A DNA stretch of 64,000 bases from Xanthobacteraceae bacterium. Its GTDB lineage: Bacteria > Pseudomonadota > Alphaproteobacteria > Rhizobiales > Xanthobacteraceae. Below, piece after piece: positions 1 to 9,882 of the stretch (the stretch's first letter is position 1; every line of letters starts with the position of its first letter). A model generated the notes under the pieces. It did not search any database and was not told the DNA's origin. It worked only from the letters and a program-made list of their open reading frames with translations. Where the stretch lies: the NCBI GenBank assembly GCA_019746355.1, contig JAIESC010000007.1, positions 62,001 through 126,000 of the forward strand. Direction: 5' to 3'. A program made the translations under genes and the position numbers.

Positions 1-720
1 AGGCGCCAGAAGCCCGCCCATCAAGCCGTGGATATGAAACAGCGGCATCAGGTTGAGACACCGATCGGACGCGGAAAGCTCCAGTGTCCTCGCCATGTTG
101 GCCGCCGATGCGACGAGGTTCCTGTGTCGCAGCGGCACGAGCTTCGGTTTCGATGTGGTTCCGGACGTATAGAGATAGAGCGCCACTGTGTCGGCGTCCA
201 AGGGGCCGTCCGTTGCGCGTGCGTCCGCGCGTGACAGATCCAGGGTGAAGCGCCCGGGCGCCCCGATCTCCTTCTCGCATTGGAGGATGGGAATCCCGAG
301 CCGCGCGGCCACTTCTTCTGCGGCAGGGGTTACGCCCTCCCGCGTGATCAAAGCCTTGGTGCCGAGGTCGCGCAGGTAGAACTCATATTCGTCCGCCGTG
401 TACGCCGTGTTGAGCGGCGCACAGCCGGTACAACTTGCAATGCTGACAAATGCCGCAGCGAGCGTTGGTCCGTCCGGCAGCGCGAGCGCCACTCGATCAT
501 CCGGCCCGATGCCGATGCTTCGGAGCGCAGCGCGTGTCACCATCAGTTGCTGCAGGAGCTGTTGCCACGTCATCGCTCGCCCGTCAGCGGCGACGATGCA
601 GGGAGCAGCCGACCGGTCGCGTGACGCGATGCAAAGAAGCCCGCCCAGGGTCAGACCCGAGTCGGGAGCCATCGAACCATGTAGCCGGTCGCCGGCGACG
701 TCTGCGACGTGCGATCGCAT
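1..720 (-). CDS. AMP-dependent acyl-CoA synthetase/ligase, N-terminal part (partial)
   Basis: Translating the reverse strand from the ATG at 720 gives 240 residues with no stop before the window edge, so the C-terminal part lies outside. The ANL-superfamily ATP-binding P-loop is visible as YTSGTTSKPKLVP (residues 184-196), followed by MPLFHIHGLMGG (225-236), which is typical of acyl-/oxalyl-CoA synthetases. Such enzymes activate carboxylic acids to acyl-AMP and then acyl-CoA. AGGAG lies 6 nt upstream of the ATG. The substrate cannot be read from this half. Confidence 0.9.
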   Translation of the reverse strand, partial: MRSHVADVAGDRLHGSMAPDSGLTLGGLLCIASRDRSAAPCIVAADGRAMTWQQLLQQLMVTRAALRSIGIGPDDRVALALPDGPTLAAAFVSIASCTGCAPLNTAYTADEYEFYLRDLGTKALITREGVTPAAEEVAARLGIPILQCEKEIGAPGRFTLDLSRADARATDGPLDADTVALYLYTSGTTSKPKLVPLRHRNLVASAANMARTLELSASDRCLNLMPLFHIHGLMGGLLAP

Positions 721-1088
721 CACGCACTCCTGAGTTCGTTACGGACGGAAATTGTCCCCCGTGCTGCGCGCGCAATCCTCGCCCCGTAAATTGGCCGGCT
801 GCACGCGGGTGTCCACCAAGGATATGCAGGGCATCGAACAGGGAAAGGACGTTATAGGAGTACTCCGGAAGGAGACGGGGAGGCAGCGAGATACTTCCGG
901 CGGTTCGAATGCTCAGGGGCTGTGACAGCGACCGCGGTGGGCGCGGGGCGGCGATGCCATCACTCTAGCGCTTTTAACCGATAGCGAGCATGCTCGCATT
1001 TCTTGCCGAGTTTGCTCCCAAGCGCTTACCGATTTAAGGCCAATGAACAAGCCAGCCGGTACAGTTTGAATGTAACACCGCCTCACGC
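721..1088. other. Intergenic region
   Basis: No convincing gene is seen on either strand. The stretch holds the ribosome-binding site of the leftward acyl-CoA synthetase gene and the 3' flank of the leftward methyltransferase gene. Promoters for the synthetase gene must lie here, but no clear consensus can be named. Confidence 0.4.
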
Positions 1089-1727
1089 CTACCACTTGCG
1101 CGCAAGGGCCAGATAGCTCCCGTACACAGCCATGATTGGGAAGTGCTCCCCCAGAAGGCTCGAAGCCCGACCGCTGCCCCGAATTCTGATCCGCGAAAAG
1201 CCGACATCTTCCAGACGCCGTCTCAGGCTTCTGATGCGATGCTGCGACAAGTGGGGTCCGCCCAAGACGCTCTCTCCCTGTAACATATTCTTCAGATACA
1301 CAGGGTTCGGCGTTGTGAGCATGAGCACACCCTTTAATCGCAACAGTCGGAAAAATTCAGACAGGGTCTGGAAAACCGAATTCGGCGGCAGGTGCTCAAT
1401 GAACTCTCCGGATACAACCGCATCAAAGGTATCGCTTGGCAACTGAATGGACTCAGTAAATGAGCAAACGGAAGATGCGTAAACACTACGGTCCAGCACT
1501 GAAAGTCGTTCGGGAACGCAATCCAAGCCTGTGATGTTGAGCGATGGCCGCAGCGCTTTCATCACCGCCCCACCACGCCCTGTGTTGCAACCGACATCCA
1601 AGATGTCTTGCGCGATTTCAGGCAAGTGACGCGTAAACTGCCGGTAACGCCGCTCCGTAAAGGTGTCAGTTTCGCTGATTGTTTGAGCGCGGTTAAGGTC
1701 GATGATGTCAGCTTCTGTTGCAGTCAC
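1089..1727 (-). CDS. Class I SAM-dependent methyltransferase
   Basis: A 212-residue protein with the SAM-binding motif I ILDVGCNTGRGG at residues 42-53 and a conserved VVSGEFIEHLPP segment, matching the methyltransferase-11/23 type. The start is a GTG at 1727 with GGAG about 9 nt upstream. The acceptor substrate is unknown; the exopolysaccharide locus next door makes a sugar or lipid-linked glycan possible, but this is only inference. The gene and the 268 bases upstream (1728-1995) are visibly lower in GC and use more A/T-ending codons than the neighbours, which suggests separate acquisition. Confidence 0.8.
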   Translation of the reverse strand: MTATEADIIDLNRAQTISETDTFTERRYRQFTRHLPEIAQDILDVGCNTGRGGAVMKALRPSLNITGLDCVPERLSVLDRSVYASSVCSFTESIQLPSDTFDAVVSGEFIEHLPPNSVFQTLSEFFRLLRLKGVLMLTTPNPVYLKNMLQGESVLGGPHLSQHRIRSLRRRLEDVGFSRIRIRGSGRASSLLGEHFPIMAVYGSYLALARKW

Positions 1728-1995
1728 TTATTGGTTCTCCGGAGCAAATGTGTCGTGCCGCGCCCTCAAAGCCCAAAGCCGATCCGCAATCTCGGTATCT
1801 TCCCAAATTCAACACTGTTCTCTCGAATTGTACCAATGGTGTAAACAGGGTAACTCTTTTGGGCCAAACCAGACACACGCGCCTGTTGGCGGATCAAACA
1901 CGAGCGCCATACAAATGCTAATATGGGATTTTCCCTCTAGCGCAATGAGCTAGAGAAAAAGTAGTCCGATTCGGGGGCGGCAACAGCAACCGCGC

Positions 1996-3243
1996 CTAGG
2001 CTGTGCTCGCGGCGTGGCGTGGCAGCACGCGCTGATAGATGGACATCAAGCGCGCGTGGTTCTGATCAACGGTATAGTTCCGCTCGAACGCCGCGCGGGC
2101 CAGCTTGCGCATCTGCAGGAGGCGAATCGGATCGGCAAACAGATGACGGGCCTTGTCGGCGAGGTCAGCCGCATCGCCGGACCTGAAGAGGAGGCCGTTC
2201 TCGCCGTCCGCGACGATTTCGCCAAGACCGCCGATATCAGCTGCAAGAACGGGCGTTCCCTTGGCAAAAGCCTCGGCAACCACCCGCCCGAAAGTCTCGA
2301 AGCATTCGGATGGAACGATCAAAAATTCCGCGCGGCCGAGAAGATCGTACACGGCCTCCTGCGCGCGCGCGCCAAGGACTTGAATGTGCGGGTTGCCGGC
2401 TGCCGCAGCTTCGACAGCCGCCACCATGGGACCGGCGCCGACGACCTTCAGTGGCCGCGAAAGCCCCGGACTTCGCCAGGCTTGCAGGAGCGTCAGCAGG
2501 CCTTTTTCCGCCGAGAAACGACCGACATAGAGGCAGTATCCGCCGCCGCCCGGTCCTTCCCCTGGATCGGGATAGACGAAATTCGGCTTCACGACGATGC
2601 GGTTTGCGTCGAGCCCTCCCTCGATGAGTTTGGCACGGCTCGCGTGGCTGAGCGCGATGTAGGTGTCGATCGCGTGGTGCCAGGTGCCGAGCACCTTGTG
2701 CGTGCCGATCATCGCCGCGACGGCCGCGCTCGCCACGCGGCTTCCCCGGTAGCATCGCTTCACCACGCCGCGCCACGGCACCGGTTTGCCCAGGCACTCC
2801 TGACAGATCCTGCCGTCCACGAAGAAGACCGCGTTGCAGCAGAACCATCGATAGTTGTGCAGCGTTTGGACGACGGCTACGCCGTCGCGGCGGGCGGCGA
2901 AGTAGGCCGCGGGAGAGATCAGTGGAAACGTATTGTGGAAATGCGCGACATGTGGCCGGACTTCGCGAAACAGCGTGCGCAGCTCGCGATAGGCGGGCGC
3001 GCTCCAGAGCGTTCGCGACGCGAGCTCCATGCGCGACATGCCGTGAATCTCGTCATTCGAGACCGTGTACGGAACGACATGGTGGCCATATGCCTTGAGC
3101 ATGGCCGTCTCGGCCGCAACGCAACTGTCTTCGCCGCCGCTCTGCTGATAGGCGTTGTGTGCGATGACGATGCGCAGGCTCTCGAACGGCTGTCGTGCAG
3201 CGAGCTGCGGGTGCGTGACCGAGGGTGCAACGAGCGCGCTCAT
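1996..3243 (-). CDS. GT4-family glycosyltransferase
   Basis: A 415-residue GT-B fold glycosyltransferase. The N-terminal Rossmann half begins IVIAHNAYQQSGGEDS, and the C-terminal half carries PSECFETFGRVVAEAF, the E-x7-E signature of family GT4, followed by a GGLGEIVADGENGLLF nucleotide-sugar loop. It probably adds a sugar to the lipid-linked repeat unit on the cytoplasmic face. I place the start at 3243 because that ATG overlaps the stop of the upstream deacetylase gene (ATGA, 3240-3243), implying translational coupling; the open frame extends further but only through non-family sequence. Confidence 0.88.
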   Translation of the reverse strand: MSALVAPSVTHPQLAARQPFESLRIVIAHNAYQQSGGEDSCVAAETAMLKAYGHHVVPYTVSNDEIHGMSRMELASRTLWSAPAYRELRTLFREVRPHVAHFHNTFPLISPAAYFAARRDGVAVVQTLHNYRWFCCNAVFFVDGRICQECLGKPVPWRGVVKRCYRGSRVASAAVAAMIGTHKVLGTWHHAIDTYIALSHASRAKLIEGGLDANRIVVKPNFVYPDPGEGPGGGGYCLYVGRFSAEKGLLTLLQAWRSPGLSRPLKVVGAGPMVAAVEAAAAGNPHIQVLGARAQEAVYDLLGRAEFLIVPSECFETFGRVVAEAFAKGTPVLAADIGGLGEIVADGENGLLFRSGDAADLADKARHLFADPIRLLQMRKLARAAFERNYTVDQNHARLMSIYQRVLPRHAASTA

Positions 3244-4037
3244 GAATGCACGATTGGTGTGGCGGAATCGAAATTCGTCCGCGCGGCGAATGCCGGCAAA
3301 CGTGGCGCGCCCAATCCGCACACCTCTCCATTGGTGAGCGCCGGCGTTTCGTGGCGTCGATCGGCAAGGAAGCGCATGACGTCGTCCAGGCGCTTCCAGG
3401 CTTGGCAGTTCTCGATTTCCCAGGAATGCGCCCAAAGGTGAAACACGCCGCCTTGCCGCCGTGCCTCCGCGAAAATGATGCGGCTCAGTTCCGGCCAATC
3501 GGCAGCGCGGCCATGCGCCATGTAGCGCCACAGGTTCCGCAACGAACCGCGCTTCGCAATATTCTGCAGATAGGACCGCGCGTCATGCGACCACGCCTGC
3601 ACGCTGGTCGGCATGGAGAGCAGCGCGCCTTCACGCCGCGGCCAGTCGAGCGACAGCAGCTCGACCGTGCGCATCGCACGGTAGCCTGCCTGCTCCATCA
3701 TCCGCAGATGCCGTCCGGCATAGCGCCCACCCGGCGGGCAGAACAGGAGGCAGGGCTTGCCCGTGATATCTTCGAGCCATTTCCGGGCGCCGAATATTTC
3801 CTCGTGCGCCCGCCGATCGTAGACCCGCGTCAGCACCACGTGGTCGAGCGTGTGGGCGCCCACTTCGAATGTCTGGCTCAGTTCTCGGACTCGCGCCGCG
3901 GACATTGTTCCGCGCTCGGCAGTCCGCGGGATGTAGAAGGTGCCGCGCAGGCGGTGACGCGACATCATGTCCGCGATGCGTGAATCGAGCGGATGGCCGT
4001 CGTCCCAGCTCAAGGTTACGCACATTGCCGGTTGCAT
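3240..4037 (-). CDS. Polysaccharide deacetylase (NodB-like, CE4)
   Basis: A 265-residue NodB-homology protein. TLSWDDGHPLDSR near the N-terminus gives the catalytic and metal-binding Asp pair, and HTLDH supplies the metal-binding His-x3-His. The third motif reads FCPPGGRY, with Cys in place of the usual Arg of RPPYG. CE4 enzymes remove N- or O-acetyl groups from polysaccharides. No signal peptide is seen, so it may act on a cytoplasmic intermediate. The ATG at 4037 has GGAG 7 nt upstream. It overlaps the GT4 gene by 4 nt and belongs to the leftward exopolysaccharide operon. Confidence 0.88.
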   Translation of the reverse strand: MQPAMCVTLSWDDGHPLDSRIADMMSRHRLRGTFYIPRTAERGTMSAARVRELSQTFEVGAHTLDHVVLTRVYDRRAHEEIFGARKWLEDITGKPCLLFCPPGGRYAGRHLRMMEQAGYRAMRTVELLSLDWPRREGALLSMPTSVQAWSHDARSYLQNIAKRGSLRNLWRYMAHGRAADWPELSRIIFAEARRQGGVFHLWAHSWEIENCQAWKRLDDVMRFLADRRHETPALTNGEVCGLGAPRLPAFAARTNFDSATPIVHS

Positions 4038-4048
4038 GGATGCTCCAG

Positions 4049-5461
4049 TCAGCCGATTTCGCCCACCAATTCAGCCGCGCGCGGCCGGCGGTAGAAGTTG
4101 TAGGTGTGGCGGTGTGGCGTCGCGGTCACGAACTCCGAGGTACCCAGCGGCGGAAATACGAAGGGGCGGAAGCCGCGCAGGCATTCCCATGTCGACAACG
4201 GACACGGGTTCATTCGTTCGCAGTCTGCCCAACCGACGATGAGGATGCCATTCTCGCGCAGACTTTCGCGGCACGCTGTGAATGCCGCCTCGATTTCGGC
4301 GCGGTCGTTGAGGCCCCAGCCGTACACGCCATTGCATATGATGAGATCCAGCGTCTCGGCCTGGAAAAACCGGCCGAGATGTTGAAGAGAAGCGACAACG
4401 TGACGCTTTGCGCCGTATCGCCGCTTCCATGGCGAGCTGTCGATCGTCGAGTAGTTCTTTCGAAGCTCAAAGCGTCTGTTGTATCCCCTGGTGCACCAGG
4501 AGCAGCCAACGAACAGAACGTTCTTATAGCCGTCGTCGCGAAGAAAATATGGGAAGATCACCTCTTCCAGAACGCGCCGATCCTCACTGGCGAGATAGGA
4601 ATCAACGCCGACGGAATATCTGAACTCGGCCAACACGATCTGACGAATGCGGCGGGTCGCTTCCCCCGCCTCGGCGAAGCTCCAGTCCTGACTCCGCCAC
4701 CATCCTCCCGGCCCTGGTTGCGGGTTCTTGCGGGACATTTCCTGCATGGGAGCTCTCATCGCGTCGGTTTCGGGGACTTTCCGATCGCCCGCAGCCGCGA
4801 GCGGCTTGCGGTAAAACAGGAAGCGATGGCGATGGGGCGTATCGGTCAGATAGTCCGATGTTCGCAGGGGAGGAAACGCATAGGGCTCAAAGGCAAGCAA
4901 TGCCACGCTTTTCTCGAGAGCATAGGGCCGGTGCTCCTGCACACCATCGATGCCAATGACCAGGACGCCGCCGGGGCGCAGCGCCTCGTGGCAGCCGCGA
5001 ACGGCCTGCTCCACGGCCGTCGCGTCGTCGAGGCCCCAGCCGAAGACACCGTTGCAGACGATCAGGTCGAGGGCTTCTCGCTGAAAATGGTGCGAGATGT
5101 TCTGCAGGCCGTCGACGATGTGCTGCTTTGCGGCGAATTTCCGCATCGCCGGGTCGACGTCGATCGTCCAATAGTTTTTCTCTTCAAACCACGCGTTGTA
5201 ACCCTGGGTGTACCAATCACATCCGACGAAAAGGATGTCCTGGCATTCCCGATCCCGAATGAAGTGCGGAAGGATAATCTGCTCGAGCACGCGTCGATCC
5301 TCGTTCCGCAAAAATGAGGGAAAGCCGAGCACTCTTCTCGCATTTCGCGCGATGCGACCGGCGAGCCGCGACATCAGTCGCTGTCGCGGCATCCTTTCCG
5401 GCATTGCGTCTCGCAACACGTCGTCCGAGCCCGGCGCACCGCTCTTAAATCTGTCGCTCAT
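4049..5461 (-). CDS. Tandem-duplicated methyltransferase-like protein
   Basis: A 470-residue protein made of two homologous halves, roughly residues 40-225 and 265-462. Paired segments include ILFVGCDWYTQGYN / VLFVGCSWCTRGYN (SAM-site-like), LDLIVCNGVFGWGLDD / LDLIICNGVYGWGLND, and TPHRHRFLFYRKP / TPHRHTYNFYRRP. Each half looks like a class I SAM methyltransferase, although the glycine motif departs from GxGxG. The ATG at 5461 is preferred because GAGG lies 7 nt upstream; a TTG at 5473 is also in frame. It overlaps the upstream flippase gene by 17 nt. It may methylate polysaccharide residues; the substrate is unknown. Confidence 0.75.
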   Translation of the reverse strand: MSDRFKSGAPGSDDVLRDAMPERMPRQRLMSRLAGRIARNARRVLGFPSFLRNEDRRVLEQIILPHFIRDRECQDILFVGCDWYTQGYNAWFEEKNYWTIDVDPAMRKFAAKQHIVDGLQNISHHFQREALDLIVCNGVFGWGLDDATAVEQAVRGCHEALRPGGVLVIGIDGVQEHRPYALEKSVALLAFEPYAFPPLRTSDYLTDTPHRHRFLFYRKPLAAAGDRKVPETDAMRAPMQEMSRKNPQPGPGGWWRSQDWSFAEAGEATRRIRQIVLAEFRYSVGVDSYLASEDRRVLEEVIFPYFLRDDGYKNVLFVGCSWCTRGYNRRFELRKNYSTIDSSPWKRRYGAKRHVVASLQHLGRFFQAETLDLIICNGVYGWGLNDRAEIEAAFTACRESLRENGILIVGWADCERMNPCPLSTWECLRGFRPFVFPPLGTSEFVTATPHRHTYNFYRRPRAAELVGEIG

Positions 5462-7784
5462 GACGTGCCTCAATGATCGACAGATTTTTGCCGCCGGTCG
5501 CCGCGGCTGTCGGATACGGCGCGGAACAAACGGTGTTTCCGGCCGAACGGTTTTCTTCGCTGATCTCTTGCTCCATCCGTTGGAGAATCGCGTTCATTCG
5601 CCGCAACGTCATGTTTCGCTTGAGAAGCTGCCACAATCCGAGGTGCCCATAGAACGGTGCCGGCTCTGCCAGATGTGCCCGCGCACAGCGGCTGAGTTCG
5701 GCAAGAAACGCTGTTTTGCCCGCATACGATGGCTCGGTGCCAAGAGCGGCGCGCAGGACGCCCTCGACAAAGAGCCGGCGCTGCCGCAAACGATCCTGCC
5801 TGCCCCATGTCTCCAGAAGCGTCTCGCCTTCATGAGAGAGAAGGTGGGCCAAGTCGTGCGTGGCCAGATCTCGCCAGCAACGCGCCTTGGCGTAGGCTTG
5901 GCATTCGGATTTTGGACCGCAATCGACGAGGGACAGAAACTGCGTCCGTTCGTCACAAAGAACGTTCGCGAGGGTCAAGTCGCCGTGAGACAGTCCCGCC
6001 GCCCACAAGTTGATCATCGCGCCGGAAAACGCCCGGACGGCCGGATGCTCGATGTCCTTTGTCGCAGCCCTCTCGTATAGACATGTGGTTAGCTTTCGCC
6101 CTGGTGCCCGCGTCATCACCAGTGCAAGCGGTTCATTGGAAACGAGAACAGGGGCGGGGATGCAGATCGTCCAGCCATGAAGGACACACCCGTTTAGGGT
6201 GGCATGGACGCGGCCAAGCGACTCGTACTGCGCGTAAATTTCCCTGACGTCCAGGTTTCGGTCGGACCTGTAAAGCTTGATGACGTACGTGGCGTCGATT
6301 CCGCTGTTGGATTTGTCGAATGTCGCAGTAAAGATGTGACCCTGGCAGCCGTCGAGATCCAGGGGCTGCACCTTCAAAGGATCAACGCTCGTTGCCAGCC
6401 GGCGGAGCACCGGAACGATTTTCTCCATGTTGGTTGCGTAGGCGATTGCCCGCTCCGCGTTCCGCAGCACGGATAGCAATGCAGCCCAGCGAACGAAGAG
6501 ACGGACAATGCAGCCGATCAGAATGCCATAGGCCGCGCCGACAACGCCCAAGTGGAAAACGAGCGGCCACACCAGCAGCCCGATCAGGGTCGTTTCCATC
6601 AAGGTGATGGCGAAATTCGTCCGGACGTGGCCCATGCCGGCAAGCGCAGTCGAGGCAGGCATGCCGAGGCCGTAGATCAACTGGCCGAGAGCGAAAATGG
6701 TGACGACGTGACCGTAGCCCGCATATTCGCTCGCGGGATAGAGCAGGCTCAGCAGGTCGCCGCCCCAAAACAGGATCGCCAGGAAAAATACGCCCACAAT
6801 GGCGCCAAGCTGCCCCGCATCGGCAATCGACTCGCGCAGCAGCCGCCCGCTGCCGCCCTGTTGGAACGCACGGGCCGCCTTCGCCCAGAGCACGTTGCTG
6901 ATGCCGAGGATGATGGGGTTGGCAAACAACGCGATGCTCAGGCAGGCGGCGTAGATGCCGGTCGCCACCGCACCGACCGCAAGCGCCACGAACCACAACG
7001 TCATCTGCGACTGCAGCGCACCAAGCAGTTGATTGGCGAACAGCCACTTGCCGACCGTCCAACTGTCGGCCAGCGTTTTCGCAAAGCCGTCCAATGAAAA
7101 TTGGAGTCGATCGCGAACAAGCCAGAACCAGATGAGAACCGCGGCAGCGCAGGAAAAGCCAAGAGCCGCCAACGCGGAGGCGCTGGTCATCCGGCCGGTC
7201 CAGGCCAGCCACCCGAGCACGCTGAGCTGCAGAATGACGATCACGCTGTCGAGGGCCAGCGCTTCGATGTTCCGCAGAGCGGCGAAGGCGAACCTACGTG
7301 CGAATTCGCGACCAACGACGAAGGGCGCAGCCCCCGCCAGCGCCCATGCAATCGCGATCACGCTCTGGTAGCCGCCCGAGGCGAGCACCGTGACGCCGAC
7401 CACGCCGATCGCGGCAATCACGAGCGCCGACAGGAGCCCGCTCAAAATCAGCGCCTGGCCGGCCTGCACGGCCGCGACCGTTGGTTCGCTGCTTCTTCGT
7501 AAGGTGTAGGGAAGCGATACCAGCGACTCCTGCGCGTTGGTCACCCATATCAGGATTGCACCGGCAAGAGCATACGTTCCGAGCTCGCTCGGAAAGGTGT
7601 AGCGGCCGATCAGCACGGTCGTCAGAAAGCTCGCCCCGCTGACCAGCGCCTGGTCGGCCAGTGCCAGCGCCGATTGCGACATGGCCAGGCGCACCAACTT
7701 TGCGACCACACGCCCGATCAATCCCTGGGCAGTGCGGTCGTTGAAAGCGGCGGGGGACGTTGGTCTCGCCGAGGAATCCGCCAC
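5445..7784 (-). CDS. Oligosaccharide flippase (Wzx/MATE-like) fused to a kinase-like domain
   Basis: A 779-residue two-part protein. Residues about 35-445 are strongly hydrophobic with a dozen or more membrane segments, in the pattern of polysaccharide flippases that move lipid-linked repeat units across the inner membrane. Residues about 455-740 are soluble and carry eukaryotic-like/lipopolysaccharide-kinase features: VIKLYR with Lys503, catalytic loop HGDLTLANVL (600-609, Asp602, Asn607) and a DFG-like VDCG (Asp621), so the catalytic set looks intact. The start is GTG at 7784 with GAGGAG upstream. The kinase could phosphorylate a glycan, a lipid or a partner; none is established. Confidence 0.82.
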   Translation of the reverse strand: MADSSARPTSPAAFNDRTAQGLIGRVVAKLVRLAMSQSALALADQALVSGASFLTTVLIGRYTFPSELGTYALAGAILIWVTNAQESLVSLPYTLRRSSEPTVAAVQAGQALILSGLLSALVIAAIGVVGVTVLASGGYQSVIAIAWALAGAAPFVVGREFARRFAFAALRNIEALALDSVIVILQLSVLGWLAWTGRMTSASALAALGFSCAAAVLIWFWLVRDRLQFSLDGFAKTLADSWTVGKWLFANQLLGALQSQMTLWFVALAVGAVATGIYAACLSIALFANPIILGISNVLWAKAARAFQQGGSGRLLRESIADAGQLGAIVGVFFLAILFWGGDLLSLLYPASEYAGYGHVVTIFALGQLIYGLGMPASTALAGMGHVRTNFAITLMETTLIGLLVWPLVFHLGVVGAAYGILIGCIVRLFVRWAALLSVLRNAERAIAYATNMEKIVPVLRRLATSVDPLKVQPLDLDGCQGHIFTATFDKSNSGIDATYVIKLYRSDRNLDVREIYAQYESLGRVHATLNGCVLHGWTICIPAPVLVSNEPLALVMTRAPGRKLTTCLYERAATKDIEHPAVRAFSGAMINLWAAGLSHGDLTLANVLCDERTQFLSLVDCGPKSECQAYAKARCWRDLATHDLAHLLSHEGETLLETWGRQDRLRQRRLFVEGVLRAALGTEPSYAGKTAFLAELSRCARAHLAEPAPFYGHLGLWQLLKRNMTLRRMNAILQRMEQEISEENRSAGNTVCSAPYPTAAATGGKNLSIIEARHERQI

Positions 7785-7921
7785 AGTTCATCTCCTCAAG
7801 CGGGTACAATCGGGGCGGTCATTCAGATCAGGCTGCCTGTGCGCGGACCGTCGCTCGCGACCTTGTCTGCCGTGAATGGGCCCGTAAGGTTTTCGCCGCG
7901 GAACATCTGGGCACCGGGCAT

Positions 7922-8734
7922 TTACTTTTGGCCGAAGGTATCGGCATGGGGCGGGCCGGCGCGAAGCGCGCGGGCGGCAAGCTCGCGGACCGTAAGCAAG
8001 GCAAAGCCAGGCACGATATAGGCGTAGCGTCGCCACAGCCGGCGCGGCTCCGTCGCCAGGCGGAAAAGCCATTCCAGGCCGTTGCGCTGCATCCACAGCG
8101 GGGCTTGCCGCTTCGTGCCCGCGAGGAAGTCAAATGCCGCTCCGACGCCGATCATGACCGGCGCATCAATCCGGCCAAGATGATCCGCCATCCACAATTC
8201 CTGCTTGGGGGTGCTGAGCCCCACCCACACGATGTCGGGACATGCCGTATTGATCCGAGCGACCACGGCGTTGTCCTCCGATGGCGTCAACTCGCGGAAC
8301 GGCGGCGTGAGCGTGCCGGCAATGGTCACGCCGGGATAGGCGCTTTCCATCGCTTGTTTGAGCTTCTCGACAAGACCCGGCGGTCCGCCATAGTAGAAAT
8401 GACGATAGCCGCGTGCGGGCGAAATCGACGTCAGCGCGCGCATCAGGTCGGGTCCGTACACGCGCTCGACGGGAGCCTTGCGGACGAGACGGGAAAACCA
8501 GACCAGCGACATCCCATCGGCCGTGACCATCCCGGCCCGGTTCAAGATGTCCCGAAGCCGCTCGTTTCGCCGGCTCTCCATCACGCCGTGTGCCCCGGTG
8601 ATGCAGACGTAATGCTGCGTCCGCCGGCAGATCCACTGCTCGACCCTTGTCATGGCTTCACGCAGGGTGACGACATTCACATCGACGCCGAGCACGTTGA
8701 CCCGCCGGTCCTGCGTCGCATGAGCCGCGGTCAT
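7922..8734 (-). CDS. WecB/TagA/CpsF family glycosyltransferase (GT26)
   Basis: A 270-residue protein matching family GT26: [28 protein letters not shown], and [17 protein letters not shown] followed by a [13 protein letters not shown] segment are the family landmarks. These enzymes transfer a sugar, often ManNAcA, Glc or GlcA, to a lipid-linked intermediate at the membrane face. The ATG at 8734 overlaps the stop of the upstream UDP-glucuronate decarboxylase gene (ATGA), which supports this start over more upstream codons. Confidence 0.9.
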   Translation of the reverse strand: MTAAHATQDRRVNVLGVDVNVVTLREAMTRVEQWICRRTQHYVCITGAHGVMESRRNERLRDILNRAGMVTADGMSLVWFSRLVRKAPVERVYGPDLMRALTSISPARGYRHFYYGGPPGLVEKLKQAMESAYPGVTIAGTLTPPFRELTPSEDNAVVARINTACPDIVWVGLSTPKQELWMADHLGRIDAPVMIGVGAAFDFLAGTKRQAPLWMQRNGLEWLFRLATEPRRLWRRYAYIVPGFALLTVRELAARALRAGPPHADTFGQK

Positions 8735-9711
8735 GACACGCTTCTCCACACCAGCTTCTTCGCCTCGGTCGAGTTGGAGAGAAGTTCGTCGAAATAGGCG
8801 ATGGTCCTGTTCAGCCCCTCTTTCAGGGAAACCGCGGGAGCCCAATGGAGGAGCTGTTTGGCACGCGTGATGTCGGGGCACCGCTGGCGCGGGTCGTCGA
8901 TCGGGAGCGGCCGCAATTCGAGCTTTGACGAGGAGTTCGTCAGCGCGACGATCAACTCGGCGAGCTCGGCGATTGGAATTTCGTTTGGATTTCCCAGATT
9001 GACCGGGCCGTCGAGGTCGCCGTCGACATTCATGAGCCGCGCCAGGCCGTCGATCAGGTCGTCGACGTAGCAGAAGGCCCGTGTCTGCCTGCCCGAGCCG
9101 AAGATCGTGATCGGCTGGTTTTGCAGCGCCTGGATGATGAAGCTCGACACGACACGCCCATCCTGCGGATGCATGTTCGGCCCATAGGTGTTGAATATTC
9201 GCGCGACTCTGATCATGAGCCGGTGCTGGCGGCGATAGTCGTAGAACAGCGTCTCGGCGCAGCGCTTGCCTTCGTCATAGCAAGCCCTCGGGCCCGCAAG
9301 GTTCACGAGCCCTCTGTAGCTTTCCGGCTGCGGGTGCATATCCGGATCGCCGTACACTTCGCTGGTCGAGGCCTGCAGAATCCGCGCGCGCACACGCTTC
9401 GCCAGCCCGAGCATGTTGATCGCGCCGAGGACGTTCGCCTTCGTGGTCTGGACCGGATCGAACTGATAGTGCACCGGCGACGCCGGGCAGGCGAGATTGT
9501 AGATCTCATCGACCTCGACATAGAGCGGGAATGTGATGTCGTGACGCATCACCTCGAAGCCGGGCGTGCCGACGAGCGACTCGATGTTCATCCGGCTGCC
9601 GGTGAAGTAGTTGTCGACGCAGAGCACTTCGCAGTCCTGCTTCAGCAGGCGCGCGCACAAATGCGAGCCGAGAAAGCCTGCTCCGCCGGTGACGAGGACG
9701 CGCTTCTGCAT
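8731..9711 (-). CDS. UDP-glucuronate decarboxylase (UDP-xylose synthase)
   Basis: A 326-residue extended SDR. The NAD-binding GGAGFLGSH lies at residues 9-17, and the catalytic Tyr145-x3-Lys149 sits in [11 protein letters not shown], which together with [16 protein letters not shown] is characteristic of UXS enzymes converting UDP-glucuronate to UDP-xylose. The ATG at 9711 is preceded by AGGAGAGG. It is the first gene of the leftward exopolysaccharide operon and would feed UDP-xylose to its glycosyltransferases. Confidence 0.9.
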   Translation of the reverse strand: MQKRVLVTGGAGFLGSHLCARLLKQDCEVLCVDNYFTGSRMNIESLVGTPGFEVMRHDITFPLYVEVDEIYNLACPASPVHYQFDPVQTTKANVLGAINMLGLAKRVRARILQASTSEVYGDPDMHPQPESYRGLVNLAGPRACYDEGKRCAETLFYDYRRQHRLMIRVARIFNTYGPNMHPQDGRVVSSFIIQALQNQPITIFGSGRQTRAFCYVDDLIDGLARLMNVDGDLDGPVNLGNPNEIPIAELAELIVALTNSSSKLELRPLPIDDPRQRCPDITRAKQLLHWAPAVSLKEGLNRTIAYFDELLSNSTEAKKLVWRSVS

Positions 9712-9882
9712 GATCCCTCTCCTGTGCCGAATTTTCCGGAAAGCAAATACTGTTGGAAGGCACTCCGGTTGAGAATTGCGCATTCGGGCCTGACATGAAT
9801 TCGTCGCATGAGACCGAAAGGGGTAGCGTCCTGGCAGGCGGACGTACTCCGATCGGGCGAGGGCAAGCGCTTTATTTCCGAA

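Noticed and set aside
2014..3441. 475-residue rightward open frame
   Set aside because: It is antisense to the GT4 and deacetylase genes, whose frames carry clear family motifs; the opposite frame shows none.
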